Below the pieces are notes generated by a model. The model made no database searches, had not been told where the DNA came from, and saw nothing but the letters and a program-made list of their open reading frames with translations. Made by a program: the position numbers and the translations under genes. From JAHDBG01 sp963922685 (lineage in GTDB: Bacteria; Pseudomonadota; Gammaproteobacteria; Chromatiales; Chromatiaceae), in assembly GCA_963922685.1 (NCBI GenBank), contig CAWUJM010000010.1:1-41942 (forward strand): a stretch of 41,942 bases of DNA, written 5' to 3'. Positions 24,130-31,806 of the stretch are shown one piece after another. The number at the start of each line of letters is the position of its first letter. The stretch's first letter is position 1.

Positions 24130-24242
24130 GCGTTACTCGTCAGGGACTTCTCCGAGGGTCGCCAGAATACCCGTCCATGGGGGCTCGGCTGCGGCCATCC
24201 ATGGCCGCAGACGCCCTCGGAGAAGCCCCTGACGGGTAACGC
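24130..24242. repeat. Family A palindromic element, copy 8
   Basis: Arms GCGTTACTCGTCAGGG, ACTTCTCCGAGG and CCTCGGAGAAG, CCCCTGACGGGTAACGC. The TACGCCATAAAC segment of other copies is altered to TCGCCAGAATAC, and the hairpin loops read ATCCATGG rather than ATCCGTGG, so it belongs to a slightly different subfamily. Confidence 0.92.
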
Positions 24243-24402
24243 TCTGTGAGTCAGGTGGCACAACCACCCTCGTGGTCATTCCCACCAGAATGACACCGTG
24301 GTATGGCAAACTTTGCCAGGATGGCCCATGCTCCGGCAGCACTTCTGCGACCAGGCGTTCTGATTGGCTGCCAATCTGTCCAATCCGATCCCTGGTGCCA
24401 TG

Positions 24403-24428
24403 GATTCCGCGATTTCGCGCGGAATGAC
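24403..24428. repeat. Family B REP-like palindrome
   Basis: GATTCCGCGATTTC and GCGCGGAATGAC form a compact hairpin. 24243-24654 around it, between two family A elements, contains only flank sequence of the composites and no gene I can support. Confidence 0.85.
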
Positions 24429-24654
24429 GCGCAGCGACATATTGGCAAATAGTGTCGGCAACACACAGGAAAGGAAGCAGAAGTTCGGCGAACGAGTCTC
24501 TTCGTCCGTTTTTTTCCAGCACACACGCTGCTTGTCACGGCACTTCATGGTCGCTCGCGATAACCGGTGTCACAGATTTCGTAGTCGATGTGTGCACAGG
24601 CTGCACGATTTGAAAATAGCCACGTGGGTGGTTGCACCACTGCACTCAAACGAG

Positions 24655-24761
24655 GCGTTATTCTGATCTGCTCTCCGAGGGCGTCTGCGGCCCGGACGGC
24701 CGCAGCCGAGCCCCCACGGATGGGTTTACGGCGTACCTCGGAGAGCAGATCAGAATAACGC
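24655..24761. repeat. Family A palindromic element, copy 9 (inverted core)
   Basis: Perfect outer stem: GCGTTAT, TCTGATCTGCTC, TCCGAGG with exact complement CCTCGGA, GAGCAGATCAGA, ATAACGC. The core is in the inverted orientation. It is followed at 24787-24815 by CCACATCAGTTTGAACCGCA and CCCCTGATCAC, the flank motif of the family. Confidence 0.95.
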
Positions 24762-24872
24762 TTGCCAGAAACCTGTAGTAGCAAATCACCACATCAGTTT
24801 GAACCGCACCCCTGATCACTTGTTCGGTATCAGTGTATTTGTTAAGTCACCTTAACTACTCCCGGAGTTTTC

Positions 24873-25076
24873 TTAGCAATTCCGTAAGACACGACGTGAT
24901 TGCGCACAGTCTCTGAGATACAGGTTCATCAGGCTTTGGTATGGAATTTCCTTTTCTTCGGCCATGCTTTTAAAATAAGCAATAGTGTCTTCATCTAGTC
25001 GGATGTTAATTTTTTTCTTCGGTTTCTGCACATAAGGATTAAGTGAAGAATCAGAAAAATCGTAATGTTCACGCAT
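24873..25076 (-). CDS. brnA: BrnA-type antitoxin, CopG-like
   Basis: Antitoxin of a type II BrnT/BrnA module; it binds the BrnT nuclease and represses the operon. The N-terminus MREHYDFSDSSLNPYVQKPK is the part that contacts BrnT. KKINIRLDEDTIAYFKSMAE followed by IPYQSLMNLYLRDC is the ribbon-helix-helix DNA-binding part. The start at 25076 gives 67 residues and an 8-bp overlap with brnT, the usual arrangement; the frame is open eight codons further upstream inside brnT. Base composition is visibly AT-rich compared with the housekeeping genes. Confidence 0.85.
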   Translation of the reverse strand: MREHYDFSDSSLNPYVQKPKKKINIRLDEDTIAYFKSMAEEKEIPYQSLMNLYLRDCAQSRRVLRNC

Positions 25077-25362
25077 GTCGAAACTTCTCATAAATAGCAC
25101 GTTCCCGTTTGTTAGCTTTACGGGCGGAAATAATACGAATCAACTCATCTGACCGAATGCAATGACACACAATCAATAATTTTGAATGAATGCTGGTACC
25201 CAGCAGAATGAAACGATCTTCTTCATCCGAGTGATCAGGATCAGCAATCAGGCGAGCGAACTGATCTGAAAAGACAGTTTTTGCCTCATCAAAAGAGATG
25301 CTGTGCTTCTGTTGATTAGAAGCATCTTTCTTATCGTCCCATTCAAATATCAAATGATCCAT
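25069..25362 (-). CDS. brnT: BrnT-type ribonuclease toxin
   Basis: RelE-fold ribonuclease toxin of the BrnT family, first gene of a toxin-antitoxin operon. FEWDDKKDASNQQKHSISFD (residues 6-25) is the family's hallmark opening, followed by EAKTVFSDQFARLIADPDHS and the C-terminal RIISARKANKRERAIYEKF, which carries basic catalytic-type residues. Length (97 residues) is typical. It is divergent from the cassette at 25492, with 129 bp of AT-rich sequence between the starts that should contain promoters for both. It could be an addiction module stabilising the island. Confidence 0.88.
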   Translation of the reverse strand: MDHLIFEWDDKKDASNQQKHSISFDEAKTVFSDQFARLIADPDHSDEEDRFILLGTSIHSKLLIVCHCIRSDELIRIISARKANKRERAIYEKFRHA

Positions 25363-25491
25363 GAACGCAGATAACTACAGAGTGATTGCCTTCAAAGACG
25401 ATAAAAACTCACAGCGTCAGTTCAGAGAGTGGGGATAAATCACATAATAAAAATAACTATTCAGCGTAAAAACTCATTATGAACCAATAGC

Positions 25492-25962
25492 ATGAATTGG
25501 AAAGAATGGTTAGAAAAACAGGGTATCACCAGCTTAAAGATCAATGCCGGGTTCCTTGCAATGGAATGGAATCCTTCAGAGCCAGATAAGAAAGCCGCCT
25601 GGGATCTTTACGTTGAGTTGCTAACCCGAATTACAGTCCAGAAGCTGGATGATACTCATGGAGATGAACGCACTGCTCTCAGTAGCATCTACTCTCTATT
25701 CCCTACAACGCGGGAAATTATTAAAGAAAACGGTAGGGACTGTATTGAATTCACTAAATTAGCAATAGTGATACTTAACCAGAAAATCAGGCCATTCACT
25801 GCAAAGTGGCACAAAATAGCAATGGAGGACGGATTTAAAAATGAAGAGATATGCAAGACGTTTAGAGAAGAATTGTCTGATCTGCAAGAGGTTTTTAATA
25901 TGTATACAAAAATGTTAGCCGATATGGCTGACGTAGAAGACTTAACCGGACTGGAGGGATAA
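25492..25962 (+). CDS. Unrecognised 156-residue protein, partner of a TIR-like protein
   Basis: I do not recognise a named family. The predicted protein is soluble, mostly helical and acidic, with no signal peptide or membrane segment. Conserved-looking stretches are AAWDLYVELLTRITVQ, DERTALSSIYSLFPTTREII and FTKLAIVILNQKIRPFTAKW; the C-terminal third is a likely amphipathic helix pair (EELSDLQEVFNMYTKMLADM). The next gene starts 3 bp after its stop, with a shared GGAGGGATAAGG site, so the two are one operon. Base composition is clearly lower in G+C than the flanking genes, indicating recent acquisition. By association with a TIR-like protein it may belong to an anti-phage or signalling module; that is inference only. 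Confidence 0.75.
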   Translation: MNWKEWLEKQGITSLKINAGFLAMEWNPSEPDKKAAWDLYVELLTRITVQKLDDTHGDERTALSSIYSLFPTTREIIKENGRDCIEFTKLAIVILNQKIRPFTAKWHKIAMEDGFKNEEICKTFREELSDLQEVFNMYTKMLADMADVEDLTGLEG

Positions 25963-25965
25963 GGA

Positions 25966-26579
25966 ATGCCAGATTCTAGACATAAAGTGTTTATCAGTTA
26001 CCACCATGAAAACGATCAGGATTACAAAGAATCTCTATTAAATGCAAATGAGAAATACGATTTATTTGATGCATCAGTTGATACAGGTGACATTGACGAT
26101 GATCTTCCTGACGAAACAATTCGGAAAATCATAAGAGATGACTACCTCAGAGATAGTACAGTTACTATTTTACTTGTAGGTGTAGAAACAAAAAAAGAAA
26201 GCACATTGACTGGGAGATCTATTCCAGCATGTATGATGGCTCGGTTAATAAAAAATCAGGAGTGCTTGTTATCAACCTTCCTTCAACAGGTTGTACTCTT
26301 TGTACAGCCCCACATGGTGAAAAAGAAAAATCAGTTTATCCATCTGATGCCAATTGGACAACAGTAAATAGTAGAGCCGAGTATGAACGCAGGTATCCCG
26401 ACATGCCACCAAGGATTATTGATAATCTCCTGAAAAGCAGTGCAAAAATCTCTGTTACTAGCTGGGATATTATAGCCGAAGATCTGAACAGGCTAAAATT
26501 GTTGATAGATCTCACCTATAAAGGCAGAAAATCATGTGATTATGATATGAGTCGACCAATGAGGCGAATAAATTCTTAA
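25966..26579 (+). pseudogene. TIR-like (DUF1863/MTH538 family) protein, interrupted by a -1 frameshift
   Basis: Frame 1 starts at 25966 (SRHKVFISYHHENDQDYK, then VTILLVGVETKK) and would stop at 26367. Family similarity continues in the -1 frame: RKHIDWEIYSSMYDG, KKSGVLVINLP and SWDIIAEDLNRLKLLIDLTY, ending at 26579. The two join exactly at a run of seven A (26190-26196), read as ACA AAA AAA; slipping back one base restores the whole protein of about 204 residues. KVFISYHH and DWEIYSSM are typical of the MTH538 TIR-like family, related to the TIR proteins of Thoeris defence. The cause may be a real mutation, a sequencing error, transcriptional slippage or programmed frameshifting. Operonic with the gene before it. 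Confidence 0.8.
26190..26196 (+). other. A7 slippery run at the frame junction
   Basis: Seven A in the phase A AAA AAA, preceded by AC and followed by GAAAGC. This phase permits tandem -1 slippage of two lysine tRNAs, and the run could also support polymerase slippage. It lies exactly where the TIR-like frame must shift. Confidence 0.7.
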
Positions 26580-26677
26580 AATCAGCATACTATTGAGAAT
26601 TTTTCAAAATACTCAGATTGACATCTGCACAAAACACACATTCAGCTCACCGCCAAGCCCTCGTTCTGAGAAGGCCC

Positions 26678-27103
26678 TTATGCTGAATGGGGACATTCCT
26701 GCTTAGTACAACGTCCGTAAATGATCAGGGCGTGATCATCTACCGCAAAGCCTTTCTGTGCAGCGACTGATTTCTGGTGCTGCTCAATCGTGGCATCAAA
26801 AAACTCTTCGACACGACCACATTGCTGACAGATGATATGATCGTGATGTTCACCGCGATTCAGCTCGAACACGGCCTGGCCTTCCTCAAACCGGTGCCGT
26901 TCCGCCAGACCCACATCGACAAACTGGGTCAATACGCGGTAGACGGTCGCCAGGCTGATATCCTCACCCTGTGACCGCAACAACCGATACACTTCTTCTG
27001 CCGTGAGGTGGCGTGCTTCGGCAGAGCCGAGCATCTCCAGTACCTTCACCCGGGGCAGCGTGACCTTCAGTCCGGCCTTCCGAATGGCTGCATTATCCAA
27101 CAC
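26678..27103 (-). CDS. fur: Ferric uptake regulator
   Basis: Iron-dependent repressor of iron acquisition genes; dimeric winged-helix protein. N-terminal LKVTLPRVKVLEML and the recognition helix region ISLATVYRVLTQFVDVGL; metal-binding EHHDHIICQQCGRVEEF with the HHDH and CxxC motifs; C-terminal CTKQECPH adds a second Cys pair. Length (141 residues) is normal. It is divergent from bamE with 44 bp between starts, an arrangement conserved in gammaproteobacteria. I could not pick a Fur box in that short gap. Confidence 0.97.
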   Translation of the reverse strand: MLDNAAIRKAGLKVTLPRVKVLEMLGSAEARHLTAEEVYRLLRSQGEDISLATVYRVLTQFVDVGLAERHRFEEGQAVFELNRGEHHDHIICQQCGRVEEFFDATIEQHQKSVAAQKGFAVDDHALIIYGRCTKQECPHSA

Positions 27104-27147
27104 GGACTCCTTGCCTTATGTCGCACCGTCAGTTAACAGGTTCAGCT

Positions 27148-27552
27148 ATGATCGCCAGACCAATTATACAGATGATCCTGGCCCTTGCTCTCACCGGATG
27201 TACCTCAGACGGCCTGATACGCCTGCTGGACAAGGCTGACCTGTTTTATCAGCCCACTATCATCCAGGGCGACCAGATCAGTGCGGAACAGCTGGCCGCC
27301 CTCAGACCGGGTATGTCCCGCCAGCAGGTGCGCCAGCTGCTGGGCACACCGCAGTTACAGGATCATTTTCACGCCGAACGCTGGGATTATGTCTACAGCC
27401 TCGGCACCGGCAGTCAGCCGGAAGCGATCCGTCATATCGCACTGTATTTTGAACAGAATCTTCTGGTACGCATTGCCGGGGATACCCGAAATACGGCACC
27501 GGACAATATCACTGCACCCGGTGTGACACAGGTGCCCGACCAGACAAACTGA
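27148..27552 (+). CDS. bamE: Outer membrane assembly lipoprotein BamE
   Basis: Lipoprotein of the BAM complex that inserts outer-membrane beta-barrels such as the porin at 5760. The start at 27148 gives MIARPIIQMILALALTGC, a lipoprotein signal with lipobox ALTGC. The mature part has YQPTIIQGDQISAEQLAALR, PGMSRQQVRQLLGTP and the ERWDYVY segment characteristic of SmpA/OmlA domains. The tail after about residue 110 is variable. An ATG ten codons upstream (27118) does not fit a lipoprotein signal. It is followed by thiD after 5 bp. Confidence 0.95.
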   Translation: MIARPIIQMILALALTGCTSDGLIRLLDKADLFYQPTIIQGDQISAEQLAALRPGMSRQQVRQLLGTPQLQDHFHAERWDYVYSLGTGSQPEAIRHIALYFEQNLLVRIAGDTRNTAPDNITAPGVTQVPDQTN

Positions 27553-27557
27553 ACCCT

Positions 27558-28364
27558 GTGGTCTCAACGCAGCGTTCTCAGACCAGGCAACGACCTGTCG
27601 TGCTGAGCATCAGCGGACACGATCCGACCGGTGGTGCCGGGATTCAGGCTGACATCGAAACCATCCATGCCGGCGGTTGCCGTGCCTGCACGCTGGTGAC
27701 TGCATGCACCACTCAGGACAGCCATGATGTGTATCAGGTGCACGCCCTGCCTGCCCCTGCACTGGCGCACCAGATGTCGGTTCTGTGTGCTGATATACCG
27801 CCGGATGTGATTAAACTGGGCCTGTTCGGTGATGCCGATCAGATCCGGACACTCAGCCCGCTCCTGCGGCAGCAGCAGGTGCCCATTGTGCTGGACCCGA
27901 TCATCGCTGCTGGCGGCGGCTATGCTCTGCTCAATGATGAGATGATTGAGGCGATGCTGGATCATCTGCTTCCGTACACCAGTTTGCTGACGCCGAATCA
28001 TCAGGAACTGCGGCGTCTGAGCAATCAGGATACGCCGCAGGCCGCAGTCGCACACTTACAACAACTGGGCTGTCAGCACATCCTGCTTACCGGCACGGAA
28101 GATCAGAGTACCGGAGACCTTGTGGTGCAGACTTTGTACAGCCCGGCAGCAGTGCCGCAGTATGATACCTGGGAACGCCTGCCGCACCACTATCATGGTT
28201 CCGGCTGCACTCTGGCGAGTGCTTGTGCCTGTCAGATCGCACTGGGTCAGAACATACGTCAGGCAGTACAACAGGCTCAGGCCTGTACCTGGCACAGTCT
28301 GCGCCAGGCAGATCAGCCCGGACAAGGCCAATATCTGCCAACCCGATACCCGGACATCGCTTGA
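27558..28364 (+). CDS. thiD: Hydroxymethylpyrimidine/phosphomethylpyrimidine kinase
   Basis: Phosphorylates HMP and HMP-P in thiamine pyrimidine synthesis; ribokinase-like fold. Motifs: SISGHDPTGGAGIQADIET (substrate loop near residue 18), TACTTQDSH, VIKLGLFGDAD, LLTPNHQELRRL and the anion-hole region HGSGCTLASACAC with the catalytic Asp replaced by Cys at GSGC as in ThiD-type kinases. It begins with GTG at 27558 and is 268 residues, normal length. It is in an operon-like run after bamE and overlaps the next start (TTGA at 28361-28364). Confidence 0.93.
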   Translation: MVSTQRSQTRQRPVVLSISGHDPTGGAGIQADIETIHAGGCRACTLVTACTTQDSHDVYQVHALPAPALAHQMSVLCADIPPDVIKLGLFGDADQIRTLSPLLRQQQVPIVLDPIIAAGGGYALLNDEMIEAMLDHLLPYTSLLTPNHQELRRLSNQDTPQAAVAHLQQLGCQHILLTGTEDQSTGDLVVQTLYSPAAVPQYDTWERLPHHYHGSGCTLASACACQIALGQNIRQAVQQAQACTWHSLRQADQPGQGQYLPTRYPDIA

Positions 28365-29053
28365 GCCTGTTACGTCTTCCGGGTCATCTGCTGTTTGCCT
28401 GTTTGCTGCACCTGCTAATCGGACTCAGCCTGATACAGCAGATCAGTCTTACCACGCAACCTGCTCTGCCCTCGACACAACCCACCGCAGTTATCGTCCA
28501 TCTGCAACCGGCACCTGAACCCACCACAACCCTGTCGCCACCACCTGCGCCCAAGCCTGCCCTGAAGAAAGACCGGACTCTGACACATAAAACCCGGCCA
28601 CGCAGACGCCCGGCCCCGGATGTTGTGCATGACAAACAACCCGGACACATTCCTGAACCAGAACAGAACAGCCCGACATCCGGTGTCAGCAAACCAGTAC
28701 CGGATGCTGTAACCGCACCAGCTGCCTTATCGCATCCGGATATTGCACCGTCTGCACGTCAGGCCTTGCAAACCACTTATCTGCAACAACTCCACCGCCT
28801 GCTGCAAAGACACCAGCACTATCCACGTCTGTCCCGTCAGCGCGGTGAGCAGGGCACTGTGGTGGTGCAGTTTGACATACAGAACGACCGTCTGCACAAC
28901 ATTCAGCTCCATCGCGCCTCAGCAAGTCAGCGACTGAACCAGGCCGCGCTGCGCAGCGTACATCATCTGGATGGTGTATTACCACCCTTGCCCGCTGCGC
29001 TCAGCAACCGACCCTGGTCCGTCAGGGTGCCCATCATCTACCAGCTGCACTGA
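28361..29053 (+). CDS. tonB: TonB-family energy transducer protein
   Basis: Periplasm-spanning protein that couples the inner-membrane proton motive force (via ExbB/ExbD) to outer-membrane receptors. From a TTG at 28361 the protein has a short basic N-terminus, one membrane helix (LLFACLLHLLIGLSLIQQ), a long Pro-rich segment (PAPEPTTTLSPPPAPKPA, then basic RPRRRPAP) and a C-terminal TonB domain with YLQQLHRLLQRHQHYPRLSR, QGTVVVQFDIQ and VRVPIIYQL. Length is 230 residues. The TTG overlaps the thiD stop, suggesting coupling; no ATG precedes the helix in a plausible place. No exbB/exbD is nearby. It could also act as a TolA/other TonB-like paralogue. Confidence 0.85.
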   Translation: MSLLRLPGHLLFACLLHLLIGLSLIQQISLTTQPALPSTQPTAVIVHLQPAPEPTTTLSPPPAPKPALKKDRTLTHKTRPRRRPAPDVVHDKQPGHIPEPEQNSPTSGVSKPVPDAVTAPAALSHPDIAPSARQALQTTYLQQLHRLLQRHQHYPRLSRQRGEQGTVVVQFDIQNDRLHNIQLHRASASQRLNQAALRSVHHLDGVLPPLPAALSNRPWSVRVPIIYQLH

Positions 29054-29060
29054 GCAGGCA

Positions 29061-29081
29061 ACGGGGACTTCGCAGAATCTA
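29061..29081. repeat. Half of a family B REP at the pmbA stop codon
   Basis: GGGGACTTCGCAGAATCTA matches one arm of the family B repeat (GACTTCGC...GAATC). Read on the minus strand its edge supplies the TAG that ends pmbA. Confidence 0.5.
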
Positions 29082-30398
29082 AGTGCCAGCGACAGATATC
29101 CCGTCAATCAGCCAGGAACCTGTATCTGTACTGCCCGGATAATGATTATCCGTACCCACCGCCTGTAACTGCCGGTACATGTCGCGCAGATTACCCGCTA
29201 TCGTAATCTCAGAGACCGGATACTGCACCTCACCCTGTTCCACCCAGAAGCCTGTCGCACCCTGCGAATAATCCCCTGTCACCGGGTTAGTACCCTGCCC
29301 CATCAGTTCGGTCACGATCAGTCCCCGATCCATCTGCTGCACCAGTGTTGCAAAATCCTGTCCCGTACTGCCGATACGCAGGTTGCGGACACCGCCGGCA
29401 TTACCAGTCGTTGGCTGATTCAGTTTGCGACCCGAATAACTGTCCAGAATATAGCCACGCAATATCCCGTCACTGACCAGTGCCCGGTGCTGCGTTGCCA
29501 CACCTTCATAATCGAACGAGGCACTCGCCAGGCCACGTACCAGCAGTGGATCTTCCGTTATCGTCACCCAGTCGGGAAAGATCTGCTGATCCAGCGCATC
29601 CAGTAAAAAGCTCGCCTGACGATACAATGCCGGGCCCTGAATGGCACCGCACAGACTGTGCAACAAACCAGTCGCCATATCCGGCCGGAACAACACCGGA
29701 CACCGCAGACTGGGCAACCGGCGACTACCGAGCCGGGCCAGGCTGCGTTGTGCTGCCTGCTGACCGATGGCCGTCACGTCAGCCAGCTCAGTCGGAACAC
29801 GTGCTGTGTCATACCAGTAATCCCGCTGCATCTCGTCACCATCCTGGGCGAGTACAGTACAACTCAGACTGTGCTGCGTACCCGGATACCCGCCAACAAA
29901 GCCATGCGTGTTACCATAGACAAATAAATGCGCTCCTGTCTGTACACTGGCCCCTTCCGAATTTGTCACTTTCGCGTCATAATCCAGTGCTGCAGCCTCG
30001 CAGGCACAAGCCAGCTCACCGGCCTGCACCGCATCCAGCTGCCAGGGGTGATCCAGATCCAGATCCGGTACCTGCGTGGGCATCCGTGCCGGGTCTGCCA
30101 GACCCGCCGCCGGATCCTCTGCCGTATAGCGTGCAATCCGGCAGGCCGCCGCAACTGTCTCCTGAATCGCCTGTGCACTGAAGTCCTGAGTACTCGCACT
30201 ACCTTTGCAACACCCCCGGTATACCGTTACACCAAGACTTTTTTCAGTCACATGTTCGATCGTTTCAACCTCGCCCAGCCGGGCAGTCACGGCTAAACCG
30301 TTTTCCTGATGTACCGCCGCTTCCGCACTGTCTGCCCCCTGCCGACGCGCTTCGGCCAGTAAGTCTGCCACTAATGTCTGCAATTGTGCTGCCTGCAT
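29079..30398 (-). CDS. pmbA: Metalloprotease PmbA (TldE)
   Basis: Partner subunit of the TldD/TldE zinc protease that degrades unfolded linear peptides, matures microcin-like peptides and processes the CcdA antitoxin. TldE is the non-zinc-binding partner. Features: N-terminal AEAAVHQENGLAVTARLGEV, SLGVTVYRGCCKGSASTQDF, TNSEGASVQTGAHLFVYGNT and the C-terminal GGVRNLRIGSTG and GQGTNPVTGDYSQGATGFWV segment conserved in PmbA. Length (439 residues) is normal. It converges with tonB and diverges from wrbA. Its stop codon abuts a half REP. tldD is not in the window. Confidence 0.95.
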   Translation of the reverse strand: MQAAQLQTLVADLLAEARRQGADSAEAAVHQENGLAVTARLGEVETIEHVTEKSLGVTVYRGCCKGSASTQDFSAQAIQETVAAACRIARYTAEDPAAGLADPARMPTQVPDLDLDHPWQLDAVQAGELACACEAAALDYDAKVTNSEGASVQTGAHLFVYGNTHGFVGGYPGTQHSLSCTVLAQDGDEMQRDYWYDTARVPTELADVTAIGQQAAQRSLARLGSRRLPSLRCPVLFRPDMATGLLHSLCGAIQGPALYRQASFLLDALDQQIFPDWVTITEDPLLVRGLASASFDYEGVATQHRALVSDGILRGYILDSYSGRKLNQPTTGNAGGVRNLRIGSTGQDFATLVQQMDRGLIVTELMGQGTNPVTGDYSQGATGFWVEQGEVQYPVSEITIAGNLRDMYRQLQAVGTDNHYPGSTDTGSWLIDGISVAGT

Positions 30399-30440
30399 AT
30401 TATTTCCTGAAAAAAACTGTTCGATGACCAGAGACTGACC

Positions 30441-31040
30441 ATGGCTTATACACTCATTTTATACGACAGCCGACAGGGCGCAACTGCTGCGCTGGCACAA
30501 CAGATCGCGATCGGTGTGGAAGCCGGCGGGCTGGAGGCCCGACTGCGCACGGTACCCGCTGTGTCTGCCACTTGTGAGGCCACCACACCGGCCATCCCGG
30601 CAGAAGGGCCACCATATGCGACGCTGGACGATCTGCGTAACTGTCAGGCCCTGGCACTCGGCAGCCCGACCCGGTTCGGTCAGATGTCGTCGGCCCTGCA
30701 ACGCTACTGGGAAGGCACCAGCGAGCTCTGGCTCGCCGGTGCACTGAGCGACAGACCCGCTGCCGTCTTTACCTCCAGCAGCAGCCTGCACGGCGGACAG
30801 GAAAGCACCCTGTTATCCATGATGGTGCCATTATTACATCACGGTATGCTGATTACCGGACTGCCCTACAGCGAGCCCGGTCTGTCCACCACCACCACCG
30901 GCGGCACACCCTATGGTGCCTCGCATGTTGCTGGCCCGTTCAATGACCAGCCAGTAAGTGCCGATGAAACGGCACTGTGCCGGGCCCTCGGCCAGCGTCT
31001 GGCCCGTATCGCCAGTCAGCTGCAGATCAAGGCGTGCTGA
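30441..31040 (+). CDS. wrbA: NAD(P)H:quinone oxidoreductase, WrbA family
   Basis: Flavodoxin-like FMN enzyme that reduces quinones by two electrons, protecting from redox cycling. The N-terminal LILYDSRQGATAALAQQIA is the FMN phosphate-binding loop; GSPTRFGQMSSALQRYWEGT and VFTSSSSLHGGQESTLLSMM are WrbA signatures, and TTTGGTPYGASHVAG is the C-terminal loop. Length (199 residues) is normal. It is followed 19 bp later by hda, and together with purH forms a probable transcription unit. Confidence 0.93.
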   Translation: MAYTLILYDSRQGATAALAQQIAIGVEAGGLEARLRTVPAVSATCEATTPAIPAEGPPYATLDDLRNCQALALGSPTRFGQMSSALQRYWEGTSELWLAGALSDRPAAVFTSSSSLHGGQESTLLSMMVPLLHHGMLITGLPYSEPGLSTTTTGGTPYGASHVAGPFNDQPVSADETALCRALGQRLARIASQLQIKAC

Positions 31041-31059
31041 ACAGACCTCGCACATGGGC

Positions 31060-31806
31060 ATGAGCGAACAGCTGCCATTACCACTGACATTGCCGGAACA
31101 CAGCACACTAGATAACTATATCTTCGGCAACAACCAAGCCCTGCAGGACTTATTGCAGCAACAGCGTGAACAACGCAACCAGCCCCTGATCTATCTGACT
31201 GCCTCTCCCGGCACCGGTCGCACCCACCTGTTGCTGGGTCAGTGCCTGGCAGCACAGCAACACGGCCTGCAGGTCGCCTACCTGCCCTGCGCACAACACA
31301 CACAATGGCATCCGAACCTGTTGCAGGATCTGACCCAGCTGGATCTGGTCGCACTGGACGACATCCATTGTCTCGCCAGTCAACCAGACTGGGAAGCCGC
31401 ACTGTTTCACCTGTACAATCAGGCCCGCGATCAGCATTGTCAGCTACTGGTCAGTGCAACCGCAGGAGCCCGGGCATTCCGCCTGCCAGACCTGCGCAGT
31501 CGCCTGCGCGCCGGCATCACCTACCGGCTCAGACCGCTCACTGACCCGCAACAGGTACAATTGCTCGACCAGCTGGCGACCCGCCAGGGCCTGTCACTAC
31601 CCGCTGCAGTCAGTCATTATCTGCTGCGGCACTATACCCGTGATACCCATCAGTTCGTGACCCTGATGCAACATCTGAATCAGGCCTCACTCAGTGCCGG
31701 ACGGCCCCTCACGGTACCGTTTGTGCGTGCTCAGCTTAACCAACTTCAGGAATCCGTATGTCAATCCAGCGTGCCCTGCTCAGTGTCTCAGACAAAACCG
31801 GCATAG
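31060..31806 (+). CDS. hda: DnaA inactivator Hda
   Basis: AAA+ protein that, bound to the DNA-loaded sliding clamp, stimulates ATP hydrolysis by DnaA (RIDA) to prevent over-initiation. The N-terminal EQLPLPLTLP matches the clamp-binding QL(S/P)LPL motif. The P-loop reads SPGTGRTHLL, with Arg in place of the usual Lys, as is common in Hda. LDDIHCL is the Walker B/sensor region, and the C-terminus resembles DnaA domain III. The ATG at 31060 is chosen from this motif; one at 31054 is possible. At 248 residues it is slightly long, because its 3' end overlaps purH by 49 bp; the last 15 residues (CQSSVPCSVSQTKPA) lie in that overlap. Confidence 0.92.
   Translation: MSEQLPLPLTLPEHSTLDNYIFGNNQALQDLLQQQREQRNQPLIYLTASPGTGRTHLLLGQCLAAQQHGLQVAYLPCAQHTQWHPNLLQDLTQLDLVALDDIHCLASQPDWEAALFHLYNQARDQHCQLLVSATAGARAFRLPDLRSRLRAGITYRLRPLTDPQQVQLLDQLATRQGLSLPAAVSHYLLRHYTRDTHQFVTLMQHLNQASLSAGRPLTVPFVRAQLNQLQESVCQSSVPCSVSQTKPA

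Noticed and set aside
7129..24761. Repeats as a CRISPR array
   Set aside because: Copies are kilobases apart, about 110 bp long, in both orientations and without spacers; no cas genes are seen.
7129..24761. Family A elements as intrinsic terminators or insertion sequences
   Set aside because: No T-tract follows the stems, several copies lie upstream of genes, and no transposase frame or target duplication is visible.
25361..25438. A 25-codon plus-strand frame (MNADNYRVIAFKDDKNSQRQ...) between brnT and the TIR cassette
   Set aside because: Too short, no ribosome binding site, and it overlaps the brnT start; probably chance.
26580..26677. Terminator between the TIR-like gene and fur
   Set aside because: GAGAATTTTTCAAAATACTC is a weak AT-rich inverted repeat without a GC stem or T-tract, not enough to call a terminator.
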